Of a stretch of DNA of 64,000 bases, positions 8,388-17,006 are shown piece after piece. The first letter of the stretch is position 1; the number at the start of each line of letters is the position of its first letter. Under the pieces are notes generated by a model, which had not been told where the DNA came from, ran no database searches, and saw nothing but the letters and a program-made list of their open reading frames with translations. Made by a program: the position numbers and the translations under genes. The DNA comes from an uncultured Flavobacteriales bacterium (GTDB lineage Bacteria > Bacteroidota > Bacteroidia > Flavobacteriales_G > Salibacteraceae): contig CALSPD010000013.1 in the NCBI GenBank assembly GCA_943788145.1, forward strand, positions 1-64,000, given 5' to 3'.

Positions 8388-9394
8388 TCTGATTCCCCCA
8401 GAACTTACCAGTAAGATTTAGCAACCGCCAGAGTAAGTCTATCGAAAATCCTTTCACCGAAACGTCTACGGTTGAGTTTGTAACAAAACTCATTTAGATA
8501 GTTTTGCAAGTACTTCCCTTTTATCTTGTGGAATATACCCAGTAAAGTGCGTTTAGCGTTGCTTATAGCAATATGTACCCATTGCAATGTTGTTTTGGTA
8601 GTGTTTGCATCCGATTTCTGTGTAATGTGCATCTCCACGTGCTTTGCAATGTCTACATAACTGGTGCTTTTATCTGAGAAGACGATGTTTTTCTGATTAA
8701 AGTTCTCTTTCACCAACTCAGTGAGAGTATCTGAGTTGTGGTCTTCAATAACCTTCATTTTGAAGTACCGGCACTGTCTCGAACGTACACCAGTTTCTAT
8801 GTCTTCCAACGGGGTAGACTCTGCCATTACGGCCACCTGAGCCTGTCGTTGACTTCCCCTTCCTCGCTTGATCTTCACATGTTTTGAAGTGGCCTTTTCA
8901 AAGTAACCTTCATCAAATTCCACTGCACCATCCAACTGGTAGAGGGCATCGCGCTTTCCCATCGCATGGCGAATTTTATGCATCAGACGCCATACTGTAT
9001 CGTATTTTGGATGATCTAACTGACGTTGTAATTCCGATGCTGAGATACTCTTTTTACTGAAGGTCATAAAGGCCATGGCTAGATACCAGGTGCGCACGCT
9101 GACTTTCGAGCCTTCCATAATACTACCACTTTTCAATGTGGTGCGGAAGCCACATTCAATGCACTGCCATTGCCATTTGGCCCGAAGCCAATAATGGCGC
9201 TCACTCGAGCAGTGTTTACACTTAACACCTTCGGTTTCGCGCTGAGCACGAAAATGTTCTTTACAGCTTGTTTCTGTGGGAAATTGTTTGGTGAATTCTA
9301 AGATGTTCATCGGGCTTTCGTTTATTTAGAAGCACGAATCAACCATATCAGAATGTAATCTATTTACGTTGTGGTAATTTGCGGGGGAATCAGA
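8388..9394 (-). mobile_element. Complete IS1595-family (ISXO2-like) insertion sequence
   Basis: A 1007-bp element with imperfect terminal inverted repeats. The left end reads TCTGATTCCCCC and the right end is its exact complement GGGGGAATCAGA, with further partial matches inward (ACTTACCA versus AATTACCA). It is flanked by the identical 8-bp sequence AAAAAGAT at 8380-8387 and 9395-9402, the target-duplication length expected of IS1595 elements. It carries one intact transposase gene. The element interrupts the spacer between the CarH/LitR-like regulator and the ECF sigma gene. Perfect duplications suggest a fairly recent insertion. Confidence 0.9.
8405..9310 (-). CDS. IS1595-family transposase
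   Basis: The 301-aa protein has an N-terminal zinc ribbon (CKHCSSE and CIECGF) followed by the ISXO2-like transposase domain. The likely catalytic acidic residues are in VEFDEGYFEK and VFSDKSTSYVDIA, and a downstream WVHIAISNAKRTLLGIFHKIKGKYLQNYLNEF segment supplies the last part of the family's active site. Length and motif order look complete. It fills nearly the whole element and ends 17 bp from the left terminal repeat. Confidence 0.93.
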   Translation of the reverse strand: MNILEFTKQFPTETSCKEHFRAQRETEGVKCKHCSSERHYWLRAKWQWQCIECGFRTTLKSGSIMEGSKVSVRTWYLAMAFMTFSKKSISASELQRQLDHPKYDTVWRLMHKIRHAMGKRDALYQLDGAVEFDEGYFEKATSKHVKIKRGRGSQRQAQVAVMAESTPLEDIETGVRSRQCRYFKMKVIEDHNSDTLTELVKENFNQKNIVFSDKSTSYVDIAKHVEMHITQKSDANTTKTTLQWVHIAISNAKRTLLGIFHKIKGKYLQNYLNEFCYKLNRRRFGERIFDRLTLAVAKSYW

Positions 9395-9402
9395 AAAAAG
9401 AT
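9395..9402. repeat. Target-site duplication, right copy
   Basis: AAAAAGAT, identical to the copy at 8380-8387. Because the site is A-rich, the exact boundary could shift by one base. Confidence 0.75.
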
Positions 9403-9428
9403 AAACAAAAGCATTTATCAGCTCCCTC

Positions 9429-10316
9429 TTAGGCTATATATGCCTCTAGGTCCTCCATTTGGTGAAGCAGTTGCACGTTTGCCATTTTAATTTGTTCAAC
9501 ATCGACTATTGGGTTTATGGCAATCAGCAAGGATTTGTTTTGGCAAAGTGCAGCCAAATTAGCGATGAGTGAGTTCGCATTATTAGTCAGAGCTGGATCC
9601 ACTATAAAAGTCAACACAAAATCCGGATTCACCGTTTCAATGGCTTTAGGTATATCGGCAGTTGGCACATTTTGTCCCAAGTAATAGACGCGTGCGCCTT
9701 TTTCTTTGAGTAAATAATGTGCCATCAGTAGGCCAAGTTCGTGATGCTCACCGTGGGGTAAAAACAATAGAAACCTTTTTCCATGTCGTGGTTGATCCAA
9801 GCGATCAATGGCTACCATTATCTTTTGACGAATCAGGCAACTCATAAAGTGCTCTTGCGCAGGATTTACTTGATCTATGGCCCAAAATATCCCCACTTTG
9901 GCCAAAAAAGGATAGATTACATGAGTAATCGTTTTTTCAAATCCAAGTTTTCGAATCGATCCATCGTAAATCTGATTGAATTTGGACTCATCCATGTCGA
10001 TCATAGCCGTCATGAGATCATTTGCGCCTAATTCAACGGTTAGTTCCGTATCCTTGAGAAGGGTGCGTTCGTAAAGTTTTTTGATCTCATCATGAAACTG
10101 ACTTTGCGAGAGTTTACTTATCCTGGAAATTTTATGTCCATTTTTAGATAACAAGGAAACATTCAGGATAAACTTCAATTGCTCATCGTCATAGTATCGA
10201 ATGTTCGTCTCCGTCCGCTTTGGCTCCAACAAATTGTAGCGTTGTTCCCAAATTCGTATGGTGTGAGCTTTTATGCCAGAAAGCTGCTCTATTTCTTTAA
10301 TCGAATATTTACCCAT
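9429..10316 (-). CDS. MerR-type regulator with B12-binding domain (CarH/LitR-like photoreceptor)
   Basis: Residues 1-70 form a MerR winged helix (YSIKEIEQLSGIKAHTIRIWEQRY). Residues 90-170 are the helical cap and 180-295 the cobalamin-binding fold. The photoreceptor signature Wx9EH is intact: W145, nine residues, E155-H156. The B12 motif ExHxxG is present at 190-195, with H192 as the probable lower axial ligand. In CarH proteins this binds adenosylcobalamin, represses carotenoid genes in the dark and releases DNA on illumination. Its genomic place, upstream of sigma-crtI-crtB-idi-phr and divergent from uvrC, fits that role. Light sensing itself is inferred from motifs. Confidence 0.9.
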   Translation of the reverse strand: MGKYSIKEIEQLSGIKAHTIRIWEQRYNLLEPKRTETNIRYYDDEQLKFILNVSLLSKNGHKISRISKLSQSQFHDEIKKLYERTLLKDTELTVELGANDLMTAMIDMDESKFNQIYDGSIRKLGFEKTITHVIYPFLAKVGIFWAIDQVNPAQEHFMSCLIRQKIMVAIDRLDQPRHGKRFLLFLPHGEHHELGLLMAHYLLKEKGARVYYLGQNVPTADIPKAIETVNPDFVLTFIVDPALTNNANSLIANLAALCQNKSLLIAINPIVDVEQIKMANVQLLHQMEDLEAYIA

Positions 10317-10329
10317 ATGCCTGATAAGA

Positions 10330-10341
10330 ACACCATGGTGT
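10330..10341. promoter_or_regulatory. Perfect 12-bp palindrome between the regulator and uvrC
   Basis: ACACCATGGTGT reads the same on both strands and lies 14 bp upstream of the regulator ATG, in the 104-bp divergent gap to uvrC. The ACA...TGT ends resemble half-sites reported for CarA/CarH-type MerR regulators. Autoregulation is an inference. Confidence 0.45.
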
Positions 10342-10420
10342 CAAAAATGTTTGTTTCATGGAATAGCAAAGCAAAAAGTATTTTCGAAAACGAAAGGAAA
10401 AATGCAATCAAATCAAGGAA

Positions 10421-12235
10421 ATGTCTCTAAAAGAGAACCAAGAATCGCTTAAAGACATCTTATCCAGTCTTCCACATAAACCGGGAGTTTATCAATATTT
10501 TGATAAAAACGGCAAGATTATTTATGTCGGAAAGGCAAAGGACTTGCGCAAACGCGTATCGAGCTATTTTAATCGCGATAAACACGAAAGTGGAAAAACC
10601 GCAATGCTGGTTAGGAGCATCTCGGACATTAAGCACATCGTAGTTCCAAATGAATACGAGGCCTTGCTGCTCGAAAACTCAATGATCAAAGAACATCAGC
10701 CGAAGTATAATATTCAGCTTCGGGACGATAAAACTTATCCTTGGATATGTATAAAAAAGGAGCGTTTTCCAAGGGTGTTTCCAACCAGAAATGTAGTGAG
10801 AGACGGGTCGGAATATTATGGTCCTTATGCGAACGTGAAGCGAATGAAGGGAGTTTTAGAAATCATTAGCAAGCTTCATAAAATTCGCAATTGCTCATTC
10901 AATTTGAATAGCGAAAACATTGAAAAAGGCAAGTTTAAAATCTGCCTAGAATATCATATTGGCAACTGTCTTGGTCCGTGCGAAGGCAAACAATCAGAGA
11001 ACCTTTATAACCAAAGCATAGACGAGATTAGAAAGCTAATTAAGGGAGATGTTGATCAATTAATCTATGCCGATAAACTAAAAATGCAGCAAGCGTCAAG
11101 TGATTTAAACTTTGAAATTGCTGCCGGTATAAAAGATCGCATCGACTTGCTCTCGGGTTATCATAGCAAGTCTGTGGTGGTGAGTAGCACTATCCAAAAT
11201 GTTGATGTTGTTTCAATAATAGCAGATGATGTTTATGCTTACACGAATTATATGCGCGTAGTAAAAGGTGCCGTGATTCAGTCGCATTCCGTTGAGTTTA
11301 AAAAGAAACTTAATGAGGCTTCCGAAGACATTTTATTGTCCTTTTTGGCGGAAATGCGAAACGTATTTCAAAGCGAAGCGCCAGAGGTGATTAGCTCGAT
11401 TGAGCTAAAAGCTGCATGGGAAGGTGTGAGCTTTCATTTTCCTCAACGTGGTGATAAAAAGGCCTTAACTGAATTTTCGCAAAAGAATGCCCGGTTCTAT
11501 ATGTTAGAGCGCCAAAAGGCGCAGGAGAAAGTGGACCCCGACAGGCATTCGAAACGGGTGCTAAAAACACTTCAGGATGATTTAAGATTAAAAGAAATTC
11601 CAGATCATATCGAATGCTTTGACAACTCCAATTTTCATGGATCATTTCCTGTTGCTGCCTGCGTTGTTTTCAAAAAAGCTCGACCGTCAAAACAAGATTA
11701 TCGACATTTTAATATCAAGACCGTTGAAGGGCCGGATGATTTTGCATCAATGGAAGAAGTGATATTTAGGCGCTATAAGCGAATGATGGATGAGAATATG
11801 AAATTGCCTCAATTGATCATTGTAGATGGCGGGAAAGGTCAACTGAGCTCGGCCATGAAGAGTATAGACAAACTGGAGCTTCGCGGTAAAGTTGCGGTCA
11901 TAGGCATTGCTAAGAAGTTGGAGGAGATTTTTTTCCCAAATGATTCTATCCCGCTCTACATCGATAAACGAAGCGAATCACTAAAGTTGATTCAACGCTT
12001 AAGAAACGAAGCACATCGTTTTGGAATAACCCACCACCGGAATAAAAGGAGTAAAAATGCTTTCAAAAGCGAGCTGCTCGACATTGTTGGTATTGGAGAA
12101 AAAACGGCTAAAGAATTATTAAGGCTTCATTCAAGTGTTGAAGTAATAAAATCGCTTTCAAAGGAAATACTCATGAAAACGGTAACGGAAAATCAAGCGG
12201 AGGCAATTTATAAGCACTTTAGCGAGGCTAAATGA
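10421..12235 (+). CDS. uvrC: Excinuclease ABC subunit C
   Basis: The 604-aa protein shows the full UvrC order: GIY-YIG nuclease at about residues 16-95 (PGVYQYFDKNGKIIYVGKAKDLRKR), UvrB-interacting UVR segment at about 205-240, RNase-H-like endonuclease with acidic residues in ECFDNSNFHG and LIIVDGGKGQLSSA, and a C-terminal helix-hairpin-helix pair (LLDIVGIGEKTAKELLRLHSS). It makes the dual incisions of nucleotide excision repair. It is divergent from the CarH-like regulator, which together with the photolyase gene puts two UV-repair genes at this light-response locus. Its stop overlaps the start of the next gene by 4 bases. Confidence 0.96.
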   Translation: MSLKENQESLKDILSSLPHKPGVYQYFDKNGKIIYVGKAKDLRKRVSSYFNRDKHESGKTAMLVRSISDIKHIVVPNEYEALLLENSMIKEHQPKYNIQLRDDKTYPWICIKKERFPRVFPTRNVVRDGSEYYGPYANVKRMKGVLEIISKLHKIRNCSFNLNSENIEKGKFKICLEYHIGNCLGPCEGKQSENLYNQSIDEIRKLIKGDVDQLIYADKLKMQQASSDLNFEIAAGIKDRIDLLSGYHSKSVVVSSTIQNVDVVSIIADDVYAYTNYMRVVKGAVIQSHSVEFKKKLNEASEDILLSFLAEMRNVFQSEAPEVISSIELKAAWEGVSFHFPQRGDKKALTEFSQKNARFYMLERQKAQEKVDPDRHSKRVLKTLQDDLRLKEIPDHIECFDNSNFHGSFPVAACVVFKKARPSKQDYRHFNIKTVEGPDDFASMEEVIFRRYKRMMDENMKLPQLIIVDGGKGQLSSAMKSIDKLELRGKVAVIGIAKKLEEIFFPNDSIPLYIDKRSESLKLIQRLRNEAHRFGITHHRNKRSKNAFKSELLDIVGIGEKTAKELLRLHSSVEVIKSLSKEILMKTVTENQAEAIYKHFSEAK

Positions 12236-14694
12236 TAAGCGATATATTTCATAATATAATTCGGATCGGAGCTGACGATCAAACCGATGATAGGCGACAC
12301 AGTGAGCTTAAGCTAATAAATTCTATTTCACTTCGCAGCTTCATTTTCACGTTGTTGTCTGCAATAGCTGGACTTATAATTATGCCGGAGCATTGGATGT
12401 TAATAGTTTTTGTGGCATTGACAGAAATGATTGGAAAAACTGCTGTCTTGATGCTGAATTCGATACGAAAGTTTATGGCGGCCAAGGTCGTTTTCACATT
12501 CATAACCCTTATTTCATTTCTCACCATTGTAGCCTATTTCGGGGTAGGACTAAATTTTCAATACTTAATCATTACAACCTTTTTTACACTAGTAATTGTT
12601 TTTAGAAACGGTAATCCCGATGAGATTCTCCTTACGGGACTGTACCTTTTAATAGGTATGATTTCGCTTGCATTAATTTATATATACGATCAACCAATTG
12701 TGCTGCTAAGCGAATCCGAAATATGGATAGGTCGCTTTATCTCATATTCCATGAATTTGGGCTTAGTTATTATGGTTGTGGTGATTTTTTTGAAATCATC
12801 AGCACATAAAAAACTGATTTCAGCGCAAAACTTAGCCGCGCTAAAAGCTGAGTCCAGCATTATTGGAACGATTGCGCGTAACATGAATGACGGCATTTTT
12901 AAATCTCAACCAGAAACAGGTTTTGTATTTGTCAATGCAGCTTTCGCCAACATTTTTGGATTTGATTTCATCGAAAAAGTATTAGTTAGTAACCCAGTAA
13001 CCCTATATCACTCGGAGTCCGAACGCGATGATTTAATCGAAGAAATTAGATTAAAAGGTGTGGTCTCCAATCGCTTGATTCATTATCGTAAACAAGATGG
13101 GTCGAGGTTTTGGGGGCGACTTAGCTGCAAGCTTATCATAGAAGATGACATTGACTACCTTGTTGGAACGGTTACAGACATTACTGTTCAACAAGAACAG
13201 GAAGATATGCTTCGCGAAAACGAAGAACAACTTAAAGAATCGCAACAACTAGCCAATATGGGGAATTGGCAGCTGTTCAATGCAAGTAAAATTCTAAGAT
13301 GGTCCGAAGAATGCACCCGAATTCATGGTTACAATTCGATTCAAACGGACTATGATTATCGGGAATGGCTGGCTGGATTGGACGACATGAATGAATCAAC
13401 CGTTGAAACGTTGATGGCAAAAGCAATGATGACAAGAGAGTCACTAAAGTTTCAATCATGGTATACCACACCAGATGGAGAGCGAAAGTTTTTGGCCTAT
13501 ATAACTAAGTATGGAAGGTCGGACAAAACTAGGGGAGGTGTTTGGTACGGGACGGTTCAGGATATTACCCAACAGCATCTTGCGGAGCAGATAATTCTGG
13601 ATACAAAACAGTTTTACGAGGCTTGGATTGATGAATTACCTATTGAATCGATTGTTTTTGACGAACAAAAAAGATTTCGGTTTATTTCAAAAAATGCAAT
13701 TAAAGATGAAGAGTTAAGAAAGTGGCTTACAGGAAAGACAAATAAAGAATATGCTGAGACGAAGGGTTTATCTAAGGCATTTTATGAACAAAGGGATGAA
13801 ATGGTGGAGAAGGTTTTTAAGGATTGGAAAACGCAATCTTTTGAAGAGGAAATGGTCGGTAATGATGGAAAAACAAAACATCATCTTCGTTTCTTGATTC
13901 CATTTCATCTATCAGAAAATGGACGAATGAAGCGAGTGGTTATTGGTTATTCATTCGACTTAACAGATATAAAAAGTGCCCAAAATGAGCTTATCCAATC
14001 AAACGAAAAATTGATCGGCTTAAATAAAGACTTGGATCGATTTGTATATAGCATTTCTCATGACCTCAGAGCTCCGATTGCCTCTCTAATTGGGATAAAC
14101 AATTTGTCCAAAGAAGTCGAATCACTTGACGAAATGGAGGAAATGTTGACCATGCAAGCAGAGTCGCTTCAGCGAATGGACGGTTACATCTCTGACATTT
14201 TAGACTATTCTAGAAACAAACGACTTAAGCTAAACGAAACCAAAATTGATATCAAAGACACCATAGAGAAGTGTCTGAAGGATTTGCGATTTTACGGGAA
14301 GGATGAGAGTTTAAAAGTTTCTTTACTCATTGAAACGGATGAGATTTTTACAGATGAACTGCGGTTTAAAATCATCGTGAATAACTTGCTTTCCAATGCA
14401 TTGAAATACACAGACAATCAAAAGGTCGAGAAATGGGTCGAGTTGCGAAGTTTCGTAGAAGGTGATTATACGGTTATTGAAGTAGAAGACAATGGTATTG
14501 GCATTCGTGCAGATTTGATTGATGGTATTTGGGATATGTTCTTTCGCGCAACCAGCGACTTTTCTGGCTCCGGGCTGGGATTGTATATCCTTAAAGAATC
14601 AGCTCAGGCCTTACAGGCCAGATTGAGCGTAGAATCAAAAGAAGGGGTGGGAAGCAAATTTAGAGTTGAATTTCCGAGTACTGTAAGTGATTAA
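12232..14694 (+). CDS. Membrane PAS-domain sensor histidine kinase
   Basis: This 820-aa hybrid-less kinase starts with about six membrane segments (residues 30-195). PAS regions follow at roughly 210-320, 335-450 and 455-570; PAC-like ends VGTVTDITVQQEQ and GTVQDITQQHL mark the first two. The HisKA box FVYSISHDLRAP places the phosphoacceptor near His610, and the ATPase has NNLLSNALKYT, VEDNGIGI and GSGLGLYILKE boxes. The ATGA overlap with uvrC implies cotranslation. No response regulator gene is adjacent, so partner and signal are unknown. It converges on gpsA with a 4-bp overlap. Confidence 0.9.
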   Translation: MISDIFHNIIRIGADDQTDDRRHSELKLINSISLRSFIFTLLSAIAGLIIMPEHWMLIVFVALTEMIGKTAVLMLNSIRKFMAAKVVFTFITLISFLTIVAYFGVGLNFQYLIITTFFTLVIVFRNGNPDEILLTGLYLLIGMISLALIYIYDQPIVLLSESEIWIGRFISYSMNLGLVIMVVVIFLKSSAHKKLISAQNLAALKAESSIIGTIARNMNDGIFKSQPETGFVFVNAAFANIFGFDFIEKVLVSNPVTLYHSESERDDLIEEIRLKGVVSNRLIHYRKQDGSRFWGRLSCKLIIEDDIDYLVGTVTDITVQQEQEDMLRENEEQLKESQQLANMGNWQLFNASKILRWSEECTRIHGYNSIQTDYDYREWLAGLDDMNESTVETLMAKAMMTRESLKFQSWYTTPDGERKFLAYITKYGRSDKTRGGVWYGTVQDITQQHLAEQIILDTKQFYEAWIDELPIESIVFDEQKRFRFISKNAIKDEELRKWLTGKTNKEYAETKGLSKAFYEQRDEMVEKVFKDWKTQSFEEEMVGNDGKTKHHLRFLIPFHLSENGRMKRVVIGYSFDLTDIKSAQNELIQSNEKLIGLNKDLDRFVYSISHDLRAPIASLIGINNLSKEVESLDEMEEMLTMQAESLQRMDGYISDILDYSRNKRLKLNETKIDIKDTIEKCLKDLRFYGKDESLKVSLLIETDEIFTDELRFKIIVNNLLSNALKYTDNQKVEKWVELRSFVEGDYTVIEVEDNGIGIRADLIDGIWDMFFRATSDFSGSGLGLYILKESAQALQARLSVESKEGVGSKFRVEFPSTVSD

Positions 14695-15683
14695 TTCAAA
14701 TCATCTTTAAGCAGATTGATCTCAATAAGAGGACTAATTTTTTCATACAAAATCCGATATACGGCATCGGTTATTGGCAGATCAGCTTGGTATTTTTTAT
14801 TCATCTCAACGATAGAAGCTACCGCGTAATAACCTTCAGCAATCATGCTCATTTCAAGCTGAGCCGCCTTGACACTGTACCCCTTACCGATCATCATTCC
14901 AAATGTTCTGTTTCGACTGAAATTCGAATATGCGGTAACGAGAAGGTCGCCTAGATAAGCCGATGACTTAACATCGCGATGAACTGGATTCACGGCATCA
15001 ACAAATCGCTCGATTTCCCTTATAGCGTTGCTGATTAAAACGGCTTGAAAATTATCCCCATAACCGAGACCATGACAAACGCCTGAAGCAATGGCCATGA
15101 TATTTTTCATAACCGCGCTTAGTTCCGTCCCAAATGTGTCCTCAGAAATAGCAGTTTTAACGTAACGGCACTGAAGCGCGTTCGCCATGATTTGCGCAAT
15201 TTCTAAATCCTGACAAGCAAGGGTTAAATAGCTGAGGCGTTCTAAGGCAATTTCTTCGGCATGGCATGGTCCTGAAATAATGCCAATTCGCTCATATGGC
15301 ACATTAAATTCCTTATGAAAAAAACGAGCAGGTATGCTGTGATATTCAGGTACAATTCCCTTTATAGCTGAGAAGATGATCTTATTTTCAATTCCAGGAC
15401 AATCGAATCCATTAAACGTTTGATAAACGAATGCCGAGGGTATAGCAACAACAATGATGTCGCTTTTCTGAATGACTGCTCTTAAATCGCTACTGGGGTG
15501 AACCCGTGTTAAATCAAATTCGACAGATTGAAGGTAACGGTCGTTATGCTTGTATTTTTTCAGGTGGTTTACGCTTTGCTCGCTTCGTAACCACCAATTC
15601 ACCTTTGATGAATTGTTGCTCAGCATTTTTGTTATAGCTGTTGCCCAACTGCCGCCTCCTATTACTGCAAACGTTTGTTCCAT
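14691..15683 (-). CDS. gpsA: NAD(P)-dependent glycerol-3-phosphate dehydrogenase
   Basis: The 330-aa protein has the N-terminal cofactor loop GGGSWATAI, the SAIKGIVPE and SGPCHAEEIA segments, and the C-terminal NAIREIERFV and SSAYLGDLLVTAYSNFSRNRTFG stretch with the catalytic lysine region. GpsA reduces dihydroxyacetone phosphate to sn-glycerol 3-phosphate for phospholipids. A minus-strand TAGGTTTG lies only 8 nt before the ATG, predicting a very short leader. Confidence 0.93.
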   Translation of the reverse strand: MEQTFAVIGGGSWATAITKMLSNNSSKVNWWLRSEQSVNHLKKYKHNDRYLQSVEFDLTRVHPSSDLRAVIQKSDIIVVAIPSAFVYQTFNGFDCPGIENKIIFSAIKGIVPEYHSIPARFFHKEFNVPYERIGIISGPCHAEEIALERLSYLTLACQDLEIAQIMANALQCRYVKTAISEDTFGTELSAVMKNIMAIASGVCHGLGYGDNFQAVLISNAIREIERFVDAVNPVHRDVKSSAYLGDLLVTAYSNFSRNRTFGMMIGKGYSVKAAQLEMSMIAEGYYAVASIVEMNKKYQADLPITDAVYRILYEKISPLIEINLLKDDLN

Positions 15684-15742
15684 TTCTTGGTCAAACCTAC
15701 TCCAAAAATTTCATTCATAGGTGAGAATAAACGTTGATGTGA

Positions 15743-16990
15743 ATGGCATTTTATGCCAACTTTGGTGAAATGTGGAATACGCTCACCATCGTTTTCAATG
15801 TCGCAGGAGTTTTTCTGCTCTTCCAGTTCGTGAGATATAAAATCAACGATTATTTGCTGGAACCGAATAAGGCCTTGTTTTGGTCGTTCGCGCGTCACAA
15901 ATACATCACGGCCGTTGGGGGGATGATGTTGGGCTCACTGGTTTTGGTCGAATTAATCTTGCCTGACGTTTCGCCACTCGTTGAGGAGGCAACACGCGCC
16001 CATTTCAACACCATTTTGGGCACCGCGATTGCACTGTCAATTAGCATTATATGGATGGTTTATTTGCGAAAACTGGACGTTTATGAACCTGAAAAATGGA
16101 GGCATATTGTCATCGTTTTTGTCATGGGTTGCTTGACGGTTTGGTTGGTTTTTCCTATGAGTGGATTTTTAAAGAATCAATTGAATTTCTACCTCAACGA
16201 TGGTTTTGTTAATGACTTTTTTTATAGCTGGATTGGCATAGGAATGACGGAAGAATTCGTCAAAATGATTCCGTTATTGATCATCGTTAGGTTTCGGAAA
16301 ATAGTCAATGAACCCTATGATTTTTTGCTATATGCCTCGGTGGCGGCTCTTGGTTTTGCCTTCGTTGAAAATGCCCTTTACATCCAAAAAACAAATTTCT
16401 TAGCCACGAATGGTAGAGCGTTAATGAGCACCGTTGCCCATATGACCTTCAGTTCCGTCATTGGATATTCCGTAATGATTGCCTCATGTAGACGACCTGG
16501 ACAACGATGGTATTTTTACGTAGGAGGATTTCTATTGGCGTCCCTTATGCATGGGTTTTTTGATTTTTGGCTGATAAACCCTGTGGCAAAACAGTTTAGT
16601 GGCTTGAGCTTTCTGTTTTTTATTCTCTCAGCCCACTTTTGGGTCACCCTAAAAAGTAAAGCCATCAATGCGTCTTACTTTTTTGACGAAAAAATTGAAT
16701 TCGTCAATGACTCTTATCGCTATTTCATCATTTTTTGGATGGTAGCCCTCATCATGTTTTCTACTGTACTTATTGGAATTTTCCACGGCAGTGAAATGGC
16801 CAATGATTTTTTAAAAGGGCAAATTTTTGCCTATGGCTTTCTGATTTATTATTTGGGCTTTCGATTCAGTCGATTTGTTATTGCTCCCAAAGCTTTGGCG
16901 GCTTGCCAATTTGCAATAGAAGCAGTCATTCCCGATGAGCCAGAACCCAAGGAAAATTGGCAAGAATATTATGAGGAAAAGCACTGGTAA
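15743..16990 (+). CDS. PrsW-family intramembrane metalloprotease
   Basis: This 415-aa multi-pass membrane protein carries the PrsW (CPBP/PrsW-like) motifs in order: EEFVK near residues 170-174, FAFVENALY, HMTFSSVIGYS and MHGFFDF, with the glutamates and histidines on predicted membrane helices. PrsW proteases cleave anti-sigma factors in Bacillus; the target here is unknown. There is an N-terminal hydrophobic segment before the conserved core and a hydrophilic C-terminal tail rich in E and P. It is divergent from gpsA and convergent with lysS. Confidence 0.85.
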   Translation: MAFYANFGEMWNTLTIVFNVAGVFLLFQFVRYKINDYLLEPNKALFWSFARHKYITAVGGMMLGSLVLVELILPDVSPLVEEATRAHFNTILGTAIALSISIIWMVYLRKLDVYEPEKWRHIVIVFVMGCLTVWLVFPMSGFLKNQLNFYLNDGFVNDFFYSWIGIGMTEEFVKMIPLLIIVRFRKIVNEPYDFLLYASVAALGFAFVENALYIQKTNFLATNGRALMSTVAHMTFSSVIGYSVMIASCRRPGQRWYFYVGGFLLASLMHGFFDFWLINPVAKQFSGLSFLFFILSAHFWVTLKSKAINASYFFDEKIEFVNDSYRYFIIFWMVALIMFSTVLIGIFHGSEMANDFLKGQIFAYGFLIYYLGFRFSRFVIAPKALAACQFAIEAVIPDEPEPKENWQEYYEEKHW

Positions 16991-17006
16991 CAATCCAGCA
17001 TTCGAC

